The notes under the pieces: generated by a model | What the model saw: only the letters and a program-made list of their open reading frames with translations | Databases searched by the model: none | Told to the model about the DNA's origin: nothing | Made by a program: the position numbers and the translations under genes | Shown here: one piece after another, positions 12,631 through 24,344 of the stretch | Numbering within the stretch: the stretch's first letter is position 1 | Layout of the letters: each line of letters opens with the position of its first letter | NCBI RefSeq assembly: GCF_000003815.2 | Contig: NC_049981.1 | Span: forward strand, 24,257,675-24,321,674 | DNA: 64,000 nt | From: Branchiostoma floridae | Taxonomy: Eukaryota; Chordata; Leptocardii; Amphioxiformes; Branchiostomatidae | Direction: 5' to 3'

Positions 12631-14129
12631 GTGACATATATACACATTAAAGCCATCATAAACAATATTTACTAACTGAAGGTTTAGCGAAACAACGTGT
12701 CAGACAACGTACCGAAGGATCCCTTCGTTTCTGACATGTCTGAATGACGAGCGTTTCCAGTGAAGGTGATCGACTGCAGGCTTATCCCAGCTTAACTCTC
12801 TCCTGCGTCGTGGTTTGTTGTAATTGAACTCATATCTAAAGAGCCACAATAATGGTTCTGAGGGATAGACCTGTCGAACGTTTGTCAAGTTTCCATCTTT
12901 CTTACCGAGTGTGCATTTAATCGACGGTACACTCAAGAGGCTGCTTCATTTATTCAACAAACGAAGGGTGAAAAACAACGTTTGAGGTGAATGGTGATGG
13001 ATAGGGCAAATATATAAGCATGGATTTTCAGCCTTTGCTGTTGTCGTTGTATTCGACATAACGAGGCAAAACTTAGCAGCAGCATTTTTCTTGATAGTTT
13101 TTTTTTATTCAGGTCTACTACAAATCAACTTGGGAGCATAATCTCTCTAGACCTTACTCTATAAATGGCCGTGGTGTTCACATTGGTAGAGAAATAACTT
13201 AGACAATTTAGCAAGTCCAAGGAATTAAATAGCAGTTCAGCAGGGGGGTACTTCCCTATAGCTCTACCCAAGGTACAGCTAACTCAAGGTACTGTGTTAT
13301 CAAAATACAATATATTTAATGAGAAAAACTGTAATGTCAATTTTGTTCTGTGTATTTTTGTGTCCGATTGCATCGTTCATACACGTACTATAACACATTT
13401 ACAGTGCACATTGTCTTTAAGGACGGGGAGTGCTGTTTTGCGATTTTCAGCAGGCATGGGTATGGTATCTATTGCCTGGGAAGATCGCCTTAGCACACAT
13501 TAACCTTTGACATTAGATACCTGCAGTGGCCCATGTTGGTGCATACATTGTGTAAATGTGGGTTCATTTGCATAATTTCTGATACAGTATAAACGCGATG
13601 AAATGAAATCTATAACATTTCACGCATGAGAGAGAAGGCCATCAATTGAAATAATCTATGCTAGTTACGGCCATATTGTAATAATTGATAAGACAAGATA
13701 ATTCAAGAAATTAACAAAAGCTGTATTGGATCTTCGGAATCTCATTGAAAACTGCTATATTACAACACATAACATATTTTCTTAACATTTGGTTGAAACA
13801 AAATTCAAACATCTTTTTTTTAAATTTTTTTCCTTTGTAATGCAGTCTGTTTTCCATTCAAAGTTGAATCAGAAGAGCGTGGCTGATGCATGCAATCGTT
13901 TGAACTTCAATTGCCTCTGAAATGATCAATTTGACCCCTTGGAAATGCCCTTTGCACTTTTGAACCTGACGTGAACATTTCAGAGGCTTTTTATGGTATG
14001 ACATTTTTTCTTTTGTCAAATGGTACAGCTGCGCTCCCACAAATGGTATTATCTAAATGACTTTTTTACCAGTTACACATGCGCATAAGAATCCACTTGA
14101 CAGGGTAGGTCAAGGCCTTGGGACTTTCA

Positions 14130-14380
14130 CTCTTATAATCTATTACCTTCGGAAGGAGGTTTACCTCCACCGAGGGTACTGTTTGTGGACGTGGTTGTTT
14201 GCACTCGTAATTCAAGATCCTTTTGTCGGGTATTTTCAGAGTCATGAAGAAACATTCTGGGATTCGGGGCCCCGTGGTATTTTTAGGTACTGCTCCCCCT
14301 TTCTGAGAGTAATTTAGTACAGTCCAGAGATAGCTGGCCTGCCGAACGCCATACGAATGGCCATTAATGGGCGAGGGATG
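14130..14380. repeat. Diverged interspersed repeat, copy 2
   Basis: The second member of the pair described at 10620-10910, with the same blocks in the same order. The open frame across it shows no domain and is probably spurious. Confidence 0.4.
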
Positions 14381-14641
14381 GCTGGGATTATTAGAAGGGA
14401 AGGATCACTAAATTATTCGATGGCTATTATGAAAATTTCATAAAAAATTACATGCATTTCTTTAAGACCTTTCTGTATATGGCTGAAATATACTCTATCT
14501 ATATACTAAATATAATCCCGTTACTAGCATTTGGTGTTTCAGAATGATGCATCTTAAAATCACTATAACTCATGGTTTTTTTGTCATGATATGTTATGGA
14601 TATTGCTTTTTTCAGTGAGGGTTTATGCTTCGCAACTATTA

Positions 14642-14790
14642 GGTAAAGACTAAGTTGAGCCCTCGTGGTTAGGATCGGTTTTCTAAGAACCCGAGGGTTC
14701 GCATCCCCGACAGGACATTGTGCTCTTGGAAAAAAACATATACTTATTTTTGCTCACTCTACGTAAAAGATGAAGTAAGCCCTTCCCTGT
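14642..14790 (+). mobile_element. tRNA-derived SINE
   Basis: The head has an RNA polymerase III promoter. A box-A-like segment (GAGCCCTCGTGGTTAGGA) is followed about 35 bp later by a nearly perfect box B (GGGTTCGCATCCCC). A GACAGGACATTGTGCTCTTGG segment follows the tRNA-like part. The same order, with a related post-tRNA segment, recurs at 57.55-57.67 kb, so the two are copies of one family. It is not a functional tRNA gene, because the acceptor-stem pairing is not kept. Confidence 0.6.
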
Positions 14791-15557
14791 AGGAGTGGAT
14801 CAGATACGTCCGTCTGGATATGGAGATCGTACGTACATATAGTATTATCCTTTAGTACAAACCTCGTGTGCTTATCTATGCGGCCGTTTACGGAAGATGC
14901 CGCACAAACTACAAAGAAACAACAAGGGCTTCAGTAAGTTTTAAATACAGTCGTGGACTTTTATCTCTGTTTTGGATATTACTGTCTCTTGGGACGGGGT
15001 TTTATTTTGTAGAATCTAGCAATATAATTGTTAATTTTTGTATCAATGGTAGCTATGTAACAACACTTTCGAGTTAGGTAAAAGCGTAGAGAGGCTTCAT
15101 GTAACCATTGTTGTCCTGTTCAGGACGTTACAAGTCCTTGCCAGATGCCCTATACTCTGTGGAGTAAAAATCATCATGATGGTAGGCCTAATAGGGTTTG
15201 TTGATCTTTTTCTATCCTCAAATCCAATTTCGGTCTTATTGTACCTGATGATAAGATGCTCTTTAAGAGGCTGTTAAAATGGTGGAAATACATGAAGTGT
15301 GATACTAAGAGAGGAACAATGCCTTTCTACTCCAATAGTTGTGCAAATGCAATAAAAATAATGTTGACACTTGATAAGCCCTCTGACTGATTGCGTCCTG
15401 ACATTTTGTGTATACAATGTCAGCATACATTTAGTAATATGTCTGTTTTTCGCAGCATACTGCCTAGCAATTTACATGTTCCCCTGTAGAAGATAAGAAT
15501 TCTCGGATCGATCATGTTGAGTTTAATGGAAAACAACAGTGCAGCCATTTCACTTTG

Positions 15558-16112
15558 TTATTTTGACCTTGCTGCAAACGAAAGGAATGGAGAATGGAAT
15601 TGAAATTGTTCGACCGTGAAATGGAATTTGTTCACAAAATGACACTCTTTCTCCTTGTTTTCAATCTCACTGATGTTAAATATTGCAGTTTTTGTTGATA
15701 TTTGATAATTTTGCACACTACCATCGGTTATTTCTGTATGTTGAATTGTGTTTGTAATCATTTGGCGATTTTGACATTCAAATAGATGTTTGGCAAAATC
15801 TTTGAGTAACGTAAAGGTACCTATTGCCGTGCGGTACCTATTGTTGTCTAGTTTGGGTAATGTTGGGACTGATTGACATCGAGATAATACCACAATGTCC
15901 ATTGTAACCGTGATCGATACAGCTAAGGTTTCTCTAGTCGGTGAAATTGTCATTGAAGGTTGTCGGTGAAGACATAGCGGCTGGTTTAGAAACGTCAGGA
16001 AGCTTACAGCGCCAACTGGCATGACTCTATCAGTTACCGCCACATGAGGTAGATGTATTATTCTCAGGATGCCGGCGACATTATGAAAGGCGACGTTGTA
16101 AATCATGAGCAA
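15558..16112 (-). CDS. Unrecognised 184-codon open frame
   Basis: A frame of 184 codons from ATG to stop, unusually long for this A+T-rich DNA. I recognise no domain, signal peptide or convincing transmembrane segment. It may be a lone exon, a decayed element or chance. Another 60-codon minus-strand frame lies just upstream (16152-16334), so a split or frameshifted remnant is possible. There is no known-family support. Confidence 0.15.
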   Translation of the reverse strand: MLMIYNVAFHNVAGILRIIHLPHVAVTDRVMPVGAVSFLTFLNQPLCLHRQPSMTISPTRETLAVSITVTMDIVVLSRCQSVPTLPKLDNNRYRTAIGTFTLLKDFAKHLFECQNRQMITNTIQHTEITDGSVQNYQISTKTAIFNISEIENKEKECHFVNKFHFTVEQFQFHSPFLSFAARSK

Positions 16113-17298
16113 AATTGATGAAGATGTATTTTGCCATGTCGAGCCCTTACATTAGATTGATTGCTCCATGTCCATGTAACTGAAAATATCGACAAAACAT
16201 TCATTTCGTTGGTAGATCAAAGTATAACTTCCAACGGTGACAGAGAGAAAATCGTTCAATATACAACTTGAGATTGAAACACATGGTCCTTCAGCAGGAT
16301 TTCTATGACTCCCTTGGGCGTTTCCAAAGACCAACCAATTAAAGATCTCTATTCGTCACATGTAGGCTCCTGTCGTCTGGAAACTGCGCGTCGGTACCTA
16401 GAATTGCCCTGTTATATGCAGTAGATTTTATCTATAAACTGCATTCTAACGCAGTGAAAATAATAAACTGTTACATTGTACGTAGTGTTGGTAGTCTTTT
16501 TTTTGTCTTTTTGTTTCTGGGGAGTAAACAGCTTGTAGACGTACATGTATTTATGTACGGATGGATGATAAGTCGTCGACCAAGTACGCTAATTTCTACA
16601 GATGAAATGTGCGCAAGAATAAGAATGTCCAGCATTTCTAATGGATTAAATGATCGGCCTATGCTATATGTTTTATGTAAACGTTGTATGTTAGAATTAA
16701 AATGACTAATTTTTGTTGTGTTCATTCCCTTTGCTACATAGTCTCAGCAGGGTATATGACTGCAATTTTCCCCACTGTCTACAGATATCTAAGCTCTAGA
16801 CATAAGATCACTTCGTTCCCACTTCTGAAAGGTCCCCTCAATGCAGCAGGTAGACAATTTGTTTCCAGCTGCGACCATGTATGCTGGGAAGATTATGTTT
16901 AATCAGATTAGAGAAATCAAATAAGCGCCAGTACTACTTTATTACAATTCGGGGCCACTCTATCTTGATCTAAATTGACCACATGTGACCATACCTACTG
17001 AAAACACCCGTACTTTGTAGACCCGACGATTTATCAAGAACATTTATCAAGTTGAGTTGACCTGAATGTGTCACGGGCAGATCTGTCTTAGAAGATAAAG
17101 CGCAGTATCAATAGGCTATGCGTCCCAACTCCAAGAAAAATTATCACTATTAAATGTGGTTCTGTTATCCCATGTTCTAGTGCTAATATTTCCAATATTC
17201 GACGTAAATCTGCAACTATTTATTACTCATAATTCATAAAATACCGTCTGTATAGGATTCTTTAATCATTTACCGATTTCTTTGCATTTTGCTTTTAG

Positions 17299-17346
17299 GC
17301 GGTGAGGAAATCAGACTGATGAGTCATATCTAAAGATCGACAAGAC
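17299..17346 (+). promoter_or_regulatory. 5' UTR part of the GPRIN-like coding exon
   Basis: A polypyrimidine tract and acceptor (TTTTGCTTTTAG) end at 17298. The 48-nt UTR that follows contains a five-codon upstream frame (ATG at 17319, TAA at 17331-17333) before the start at 17347. The acceptor implies at least one upstream leader exon. Confidence 0.5.
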
Positions 17347-19164
17347 ATGGAGTCTCCGTCTATTCGCCTTCCTTCGGAGCAAATTGCTTCCTCAAGAAGA
17401 AGATTCGACCACTTGGTGGATGTCCAGTCTGCATGGGCGACGCCAGCTGCATCGAACACGACCGGCTCATCGACTATGGCTGAAACGAGACCAATCACTC
17501 GGGCCAGCTCTGACTGGATGATAACACTCCTCAAAACATCCTCACAACGTCAACCTGTATTCAAAGACTTTTCCGGTGAATTCAGGGTGATTTCTCGCTT
17601 CAACAGTGACGGACATTTCTTGAATGTTGACAGAAATCTGTCTTACGTAGACCTGTTGTCTAGTGCAATGAAGACTCTTGACGTAAAAGCTGCATCTATG
17701 AACATGACGAAGATTAAAAATGGCTCCCCGCCAAGAGGAAAATGCGAACCCTCTCTCAGCTCGGAAAGAACAGAGGAATCAAGGACACTGCATATGATAG
17801 AAAAAGGAGTTGAATGTAACATTGCTGACTTTATACTGCCTATGGCGAGAAACGAAAAGGCGACCAGCACAGGCAGCCTACACAAGATTTCTAGCATGTC
17901 GCCCCAAAGATCACTTCCCAAAGCATGTGCTTGCCAACCATCTTTGAGAGATGATTGCTCAAAACGCGAAACAGCTGCACCTTACCAGAATACCTCGGGC
18001 ACAAAGACACCTGTTGGTATTTCAAACATTAGCATTAGACATGATACAGCTGTTGGAATAGATTTGACTGATGGATCATTCCATTCAAAGACAGCTGAGA
18101 CGGTAGATGAAGGAATACTGGGTAGCGATGGGAATGACACCCATGCTCGAAGAAAAGACGAAGAAGTGCCATCGCTAGTGAAGATGAAAGAATTTCGAAA
18201 CAGACGCCAGACAAGTGATGTCTCTGAGTATGATAAAGCTTATGAGTCTTTGCTGGGAAGACAACCAGCTCAAAGTAAGGAAAGGCACATATCTCATGGT
18301 GAAGCTGAAAAACAAGATAGCGGGCCGTCGCGAGGATCAATCCACTCTTTTCGAACAAGACTATCGACAGATGTGTCATGCGACTTGGAAGATCCTTTCG
18401 ACTTGTCAAGTGCACAATCCCCCACGATGAAAGAAATTCGAGAAGACACGGACAGAAAGTTTGAACGCTGGATCAAGAAGACCTCCAAGCGGGACAGTAG
18501 CAAAAGCGGAAAGTCATCGCGAAACACGTCCGCGAGTAGCGGCAAGTCGGCCTCCTCACGGCACGCGTCTGCATCCAGTACCGCGGGCACTTTGCCGGAC
18601 GAGCGTTGTGAAATAGTTAAAGGCAGTCTTGTCAAAACAGTGTCAGAAGGAGTGCCTCGCCTTAAAAGTGTCAAACGTGAGGAGGACATGCTGCTTACAG
18701 GACATCATGAAAAAGTCCAAGACTTAATAGAGAAGGCAATGACCTCATCTTCATCTACGATCAAGGACAAGTCTAAAGTATCCCCGGTAAACAAATCATC
18801 CAGTGTTGGAGATATGGAGGACAGTGAGAGCAAGATTTCCCATTTGTTTCCCAAGGTTGTTGTCGGACAAAACCTGGAAGTGCCAAAGGAATCTCAGGAT
18901 CCCAGAAGAAAATCGATCGTGGAAGATGTTGTATTCGACGAGACAGGGATGACGTGGGGGATCTACGGGGCTGAGCTGGACGCAGAAACACTCGGGGATG
19001 CGATACAGAAGCATCTGGAGCTGCGGATCAAACAGCTACAAGATCAGTCAAAGGAGCGGGCTATGTCGATAGATATCGAGAGAAGGCAGTCCCGTTCAGA
19101 AAGGCCTACACGCTGGTTCTGCCCACTTTGCCCATTCCTTTGCCTCAAAAGCAAAGAAACGTGA
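17347..19164 (+). CDS. GPRIN-like protein (G protein-regulated inducer of neurite outgrowth family), 605 aa
   Basis: An uninterrupted frame of 605 codons. The start at 17347 (AGACATGG) is the first ATG of the long frame after a splice acceptor. Residues 1 to about 510 are hydrophilic and Ser/Thr/Lys rich, with no globular domain I recognise. A very Ser-rich stretch lies around residues 380-420. The C-terminus is diagnostic: [20 protein letters not shown] starts near residue 534 and runs into an amphipathic helix ([12 protein letters not shown]). That matches the conserved GPRIN C-terminal domain, which in vertebrates binds activated Go/Gi/Gz alpha subunits and promotes neurite outgrowth. A cysteine cluster ([10 protein letters not shown], near 592-601) could be palmitoylated, giving membrane attachment. 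Having one coding exon fits the family. The stop TGA overlaps a strong donor (AAC/GTGAGT), so a spliced isoform with another C-terminus cannot be excluded. The family call rests on the C-terminal motif alone. Confidence 0.75.
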   Translation: MESPSIRLPSEQIASSRRRFDHLVDVQSAWATPAASNTTGSSTMAETRPITRASSDWMITLLKTSSQRQPVFKDFSGEFRVISRFNSDGHFLNVDRNLSYVDLLSSAMKTLDVKAASMNMTKIKNGSPPRGKCEPSLSSERTEESRTLHMIEKGVECNIADFILPMARNEKATSTGSLHKISSMSPQRSLPKACACQPSLRDDCSKRETAAPYQNTSGTKTPVGISNISIRHDTAVGIDLTDGSFHSKTAETVDEGILGSDGNDTHARRKDEEVPSLVKMKEFRNRRQTSDVSEYDKAYESLLGRQPAQSKERHISHGEAEKQDSGPSRGSIHSFRTRLSTDVSCDLEDPFDLSSAQSPTMKEIREDTDRKFERWIKKTSKRDSSKSGKSSRNTSASSGKSASSRHASASSTAGTLPDERCEIVKGSLVKTVSEGVPRLKSVKREEDMLLTGHHEKVQDLIEKAMTSSSSTIKDKSKVSPVNKSSSVGDMEDSESKISHLFPKVVVGQNLEVPKESQDPRRKSIVEDVVFDETGMTWGIYGAELDAETLGDAIQKHLELRIKQLQDQSKERAMSIDIERRQSRSERPTRWFCPLCPFLCLKSKET

Positions 19165-22100
19165 GTTAAGATAGTGACCAGAACCATACTTGTAGTGAGT
19201 ATGAAATCATGTGTGAGACAGAAGGTATATGAGTAGCTTTTCTTCAATCAGCCAAAATACTTTTGCCATAATTGTAATCATAACCATCATAGTGCATTCT
19301 TTTTCGAACGATGAGCGTTGAGAAGAATGCTCTATATTTGAAATTATGTGATTTGTTTTTAAAATTGAGCTATTTATACGTATCCGTATAAAGGGCGATG
19401 GGATCTTTTTTTCAAATCTATTAAAAAGAAAATTTGTCTTTTTCACGTTGGTATCAAAGTCAGTACATCCAGATTGTCAATGGCGTGAATGTTTAGTCTA
19501 CAATATTGTACGAGTTAGACAATGTAAGTGACCTTGTTGAAGCAAATGTTTTAATGTCAGTCAAAAAAGCCAACTGCGGAATCGTATGTCCGATGTCAAA
19601 TGTAACTTCTAATAGGGTATACGTACTCCAAGATTTGGCCATATTCAAGAAGGTATATCCGTTGTAATCGTCATTCCCTAACATATATCAGTGACATTTG
19701 TAGGTAATATTGACGGTTGCCGATATCATGTACCTGAGAAGCACTAGCAGTGTGTTGACAGTCTACATTCAATCTGGCAGTAAGGCCATGTTGATTTGAT
19801 TAATATGACATCCTCCGGAAATGCCAAAACTGATGGGGCGGGCAACGAAAGAAAAGCTTATCATAAAAAACAAAAAAACATTGCCTTCATTATGAGATAT
19901 AAGTAAGCATTAAGGTTATACGGATACACACACACAGAGTATGGTATACCGAACTATCCAAAATTCTTTGTTCTTTCACATATTCTTCTTTACCTTGGAA
20001 TGTACTTTGACATTCTACATGATTAATATATGTTCCCTATTTTTGCAGACTACGCCATATATTTGATCATTTTGCAGCTGCTACGATTTACAGTATTGTT
20101 GAAAACGGCCGAATAATGATGCGCAAGGTGGATGCCATCCATATAATCAAACTTACATGGCCTAAGTGGTTCAGAGGTCTTGAAGGATATCAGGTGTTCT
20201 TTCATCTTAACATAAAAAAGATCAATAGAAGTATAAGTGCCTGTGGACCTTTCTTACCCTTTGTAGTAGTACAATCTTGTTCTGGGAAAATATTCATTGA
20301 AAGCGTGTTGGCTCTCAAATAAACCGTTTACTCTGAACCTCAAAGGAATAGTAAAGATAAATCTTTGTTGTGGTACGTTTGCTAATCTCCCGAGTCGTTT
20401 CCTGTACCATCCGTTATGACGTCACGTAAGCAGTACACGTTCTGGAATATAGAACTTGTCTTGGCAAGAATTGTTGTATGCCCCTGTATGACTTTGTTTC
20501 TCATCATTTTCCAACGACAAAGAAAGTGCATTTCCAATGCTAGCTTAATCACAATCCGTCAAATACTCTTACTTTCAACTTACCAGAAGACTATGAACAC
20601 ATCATAGTCACAAATCTAAATTTATGCTTATCAAGATGCACAGTTATCGATTTTCTTTAAGATTGTCGGATTGTTTCGTTTTATATATTATTGCTATTTG
20701 CACTGACACCAGAGAAAAACAAACACCATAATCCAGCCACTGAAAAAAAAAACAGAACGAAAGAAGAGTAACAGCTTTGATGTTTGAGCGAAAGTTCCTT
20801 TGAGACGGTATTCAACATTTTAAGATATTCAAACGCTATCCGTACTCAAAGAATTGCGCTTTAAGTCGATCAAACTTCAGCAGGATCAGTGGACTGGTCG
20901 AAACCCTGTTGGGTATCTGTTTACTTTGTGTACGGAAATAGAGTTTAAATTTCTTTCAGCTATGATGTTTTAGAATGAAGTTATTGTGTTTGTCAGCTCC
21001 ACACATGTACACAGCATCAGAATTGAATTTGTGCACTTGACATATCATAGGCTTATTGTACACGGCATTTCCCCATGGAGTGCATGAATTTGTTATATAA
21101 CGTTTGATGTTAAGTATACTGTCAGCTTGAATATATGAAGTTATCAATTATGTTGTTAAATATTACGAACACCGGAAGAACTAGAAAGGCCGACATTTGC
21201 TTGGGTGCAAATACAGCATATTTCAGCCATACCCATTCCCACGCAACATTGGACTGTTCCAAGTCACCCCTGCGCAAAAATGCAATATTTAATGTAAGTT
21301 ATCCCCAAAAGAGAACTAATATTGTGAATTGATTCCATGTCAAAACAGAGCTTGCCCAATATGCCCCGGGCCCATATGGAAGAATATAATCTTCCACAGG
21401 AGCGCCTATGCATAACTGATTGGTTTTTAGAATCGCGGCAGCTCCTATTTTTCCGAGAGTGAAAAAAAAACGCATCTTCCATTCAGAAGATTTTCGTCAT
21501 GAAATTACATGACGCCATTCAACAATTTCCACTTCGATAACTAGGTCTAAGTACCGTCATAATCTCCTTGTGATGTGGGTGCATTTATTATTGCAGTGAA
21601 CTTTTTTTTAAGCAAGTAGGGCATACGTTTTAATAATTGTCAGGTGCAGGTACTGTGTAGTAGGAGTGTTGTTGTTTTTTTCAAGCTAAAAACTTCAATC
21701 TTCTTCTTGTTTTGTATGAGCCATTACATAAACGGAGACGTCTCGAAATTTTACAAGAATTTTACCACCCTGTCGCTTCATTTCTTTTCTGAAAAATCCC
21801 AGGACGAACAAGTTAACTTGATTTGGCTTTATCTATATATTTCATTTTCCTTCGAATTCTTTGTTAAGTATATGCCCCTGCATACCACTGTTAAATTGTT
21901 TTACTTTGTATGCAATCAGCCATCGGACGTAATCTTGTCTGAGTGTTATAATTTCCTGCTCGTAGCGTGCGAGACCTGGAGGATAGGTGTTTCTACTTTG
22001 TTCGGGGGTTTCTTTTCGGAGGTCAGTGGTGATACTCTGGTATTGAGAGTGTTTTATTGGGCTCAAACTCTGGCAGTTTAAAGTTACTTACAATTTGAAT

Positions 22101-24344
22101 GTACAAAGTTTACGTCAAAAAAGAACAACAACAACACTAGAAGTACCTACATTTGTTCGGGGAAAAATACATGCATTCTCGCCACTGTCAAACTTACGTA
22201 TCAAAACTAAACGCAAGCCGTCCAATTTTCCCTGTCCAAATCTGCCGAAAATGATTGATAGTGCCATGCGGAATGTTGGTAAATTCATCGACACTAACGT
22301 TCAATGCACGCGTACCGTCCGCTACCGCTCAAATGACCCTGTCTGAACTCCAAATCCTCGCAAACTACAATTTCAAACCCGGCAAAGGGGACCATATGGC
22401 CACAGTAAGGCTGTAATATGCATCTGTTTGTGTATATACGGGATTGCAAGGCCCCGCTTATGAATATTAACTAGCATTCGCCTTTCTCGTCGCTGATTGG
22501 CTGGCGTCCATAAAGTAATTATCTCTCGCTCTCCCCAGACCGCTGGCACCTGGCACGTGTGGGCTCTGGGGTCACTGGAGTTCACGGCAGGAAGCCGAAA
22601 GAAAACCAATTTCCCCTCAGAAAAGCGCTGAAATTAAGCATTTTAAAGTAGTTTATGCCCAAAATTTTACTTGGATCATTTTACCAACTATCTAATGCCT
22701 ATCTACACCAAATTTAAGGTCATTCCATTGTAATTCAAGGGAACAGGGGGCCACAATATACCGTTTTGGTCAAAACATGACCTTTAAACTTCAATAAAAT
22801 CATTTTAGAGGCAGATATGAAAAAAATGAGAAAACAGCACCTCGGTATTGACCCACTCTACCCTTGTGCCAAATTTCAGGTCATTCGGTCACGGAACGAC
22901 GGAGATGAATCGCTTTGAAGATTTGACAGGAGAAAGAAAGAAAGAAAGAAAGAAACATTACGAATACAATATATTTCACCATACCATATATGGTATGGCT
23001 GAAATATAAATATTTGTACTTTGTATCGTAATATCAGTGCTAGTAAATGTATCGAAATAAACATATGTACGAAAATCTTACTAAATTTATTCGTAGTAGT
23101 TAAAGTAGTTTAAGTATAAAATAAGGATGCAGGGACACCTGTTTAACACGGTCACTTTTGTATGGCTTAAAATCACTGACAGGAAGATACGTAATTGTGC
23201 TTATCTGTAGCAAGTGTACATAGAACCGCACCTCATGCATTCTGGTTTAAGATGCACGAATAATTGCCAATATAGATAAAGATATATCTCGTGAAGCTTT
23301 GACCACGACGTATGATCATCATCTCCTTTTATTTTGATAAAAAGTGAAATCTTTACTTATACAAAATAATCGTTAAGGTATAGATCTAAGTTCCGATAAA
23401 TGATATCTGTCATTGAAAATTGATTGGTAAATAATTTGTCGCCTAATTGTATAGTGAAATTTTTTTTGGGTTAAAGAAATACGAAACAAGGTCATTATTT
23501 GAAACACAAAATTATTCTACTAGTACTAATAACGATATATCAAAGACAAAATTTATAAAAGATAATGCTTCTATTGCTAACGAGTCAAAATATTGTTTGT
23601 CTTAAAAATTTAATCTCATCCTATTTCTAGTTGATTATCAATATTTTGCACACCTTGTACAAAGCAAATTCTATTATAAAATGTAAATCGTGACATATGC
23701 AGTATCAGATATCGCTGTATAGTAGAAGGAGTGATATTGCATTAAATCACTGGTAGAAATCTAGCTAGCATAGCATAAAATGTTCTGCGCATTTGCCTGT
23801 GTATAAGCAATTCAATAAACGACTACGGAAATTGCTTATATCTATTCTAACTACGAATAAACTTTTATACATTTGAAAAATAAACTGCAGGTTAAAAGCA
23901 AAAGGCTATTTGGAAACAATGACAAAAGATATAGTCTCGATAAAGTTGCAATAAATCTATATCCAAAATAAGGTTACATACGTAATCCAATTCCTTATTG
24001 CATCATTTTCTAGTCTACAAAATCATAGGTTTCTATTTTGCTAAACACATTATTCATGTAAATAGTTTAAACCTGGTTCTACCTTACGGCCCTTCAAATA
24101 GATAATGTTCAAACTAAATTCTCAGAGCAGGCAGCTTTTTAACGAATATTTGCTAACATGTTTGACTGAAGAACATTACTGTAAATTACTGTAAATATGA
24201 TAAAATATGCACAAAAGGACTGTAAAAAATTTAGCTTTTGATGAACATATCATTCCAAAGAACGTATAAGTAACAAGGAAGGCAATGAATTTGGTCGTCT
24301 CTGTCGCCGACAGTGACAGGTTGCGCTAGGTTAACGTCTGACTT
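19165..24344. other. Intergenic region
   Basis: No coding gene that I can support. A 145-codon plus-strand frame at 21644-22081 is Phe/Leu/Tyr rich, with no domain or codon signature. A possible acceptor at 20049 (TTTTTGCAG) could join the donor overlapping the GPRIN-like stop and would append a frame ending near 20322; this is speculative. The left part of 22.6-23.0 kb holds an interspersed repeat. The rest, including the 3' UTR of the gene A that must extend leftward from 24345, is A+T rich without a clear landmark. Confidence 0.45.
22600..23010 (+). repeat. Unclassified retroposon-like repeat with (GAAA)n tail
   Basis: A non-coding stretch ends in about seven GAAA units at 22922-22953. 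It is followed by a palindrome at 22976-23008 (ACCATACCATATATGGTATGG). A simple-sequence tail of this kind is typical of LINE or SINE 3' ends. I could not assign a family. Confidence 0.4.

Larger units (their letters stand above)
7613..17298. other. Long intron or intergenic region
   Basis: No convincing coding exon is visible. The region holds a foldback element, a SINE, a diverged repeat pair and a poly-C tract, all listed separately. The longest open frame is a 184-codon minus-strand frame at 15558-16112, also listed. If the leader at 7.2-7.6 kb belongs to the gene at 17.3 kb, this whole stretch is its first intron. Confidence 0.4.

Noticed and set aside
14642-14720. Possible functional tRNA gene
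   Set aside because: Box A and box B are present but acceptor and anticodon stems do not pair, and a SINE body follows.
17295-19014. Minus-strand frames across the 605-codon gene
   Set aside because: They are antisense shadows. The plus frame has the recognisable C-terminal domain, acceptor and start.
21644-22081. 145-codon plus-strand frame
   Set aside because: Phe/Leu/Tyr-rich composition typical of translated A+T-rich DNA, with no domain and no splice context.
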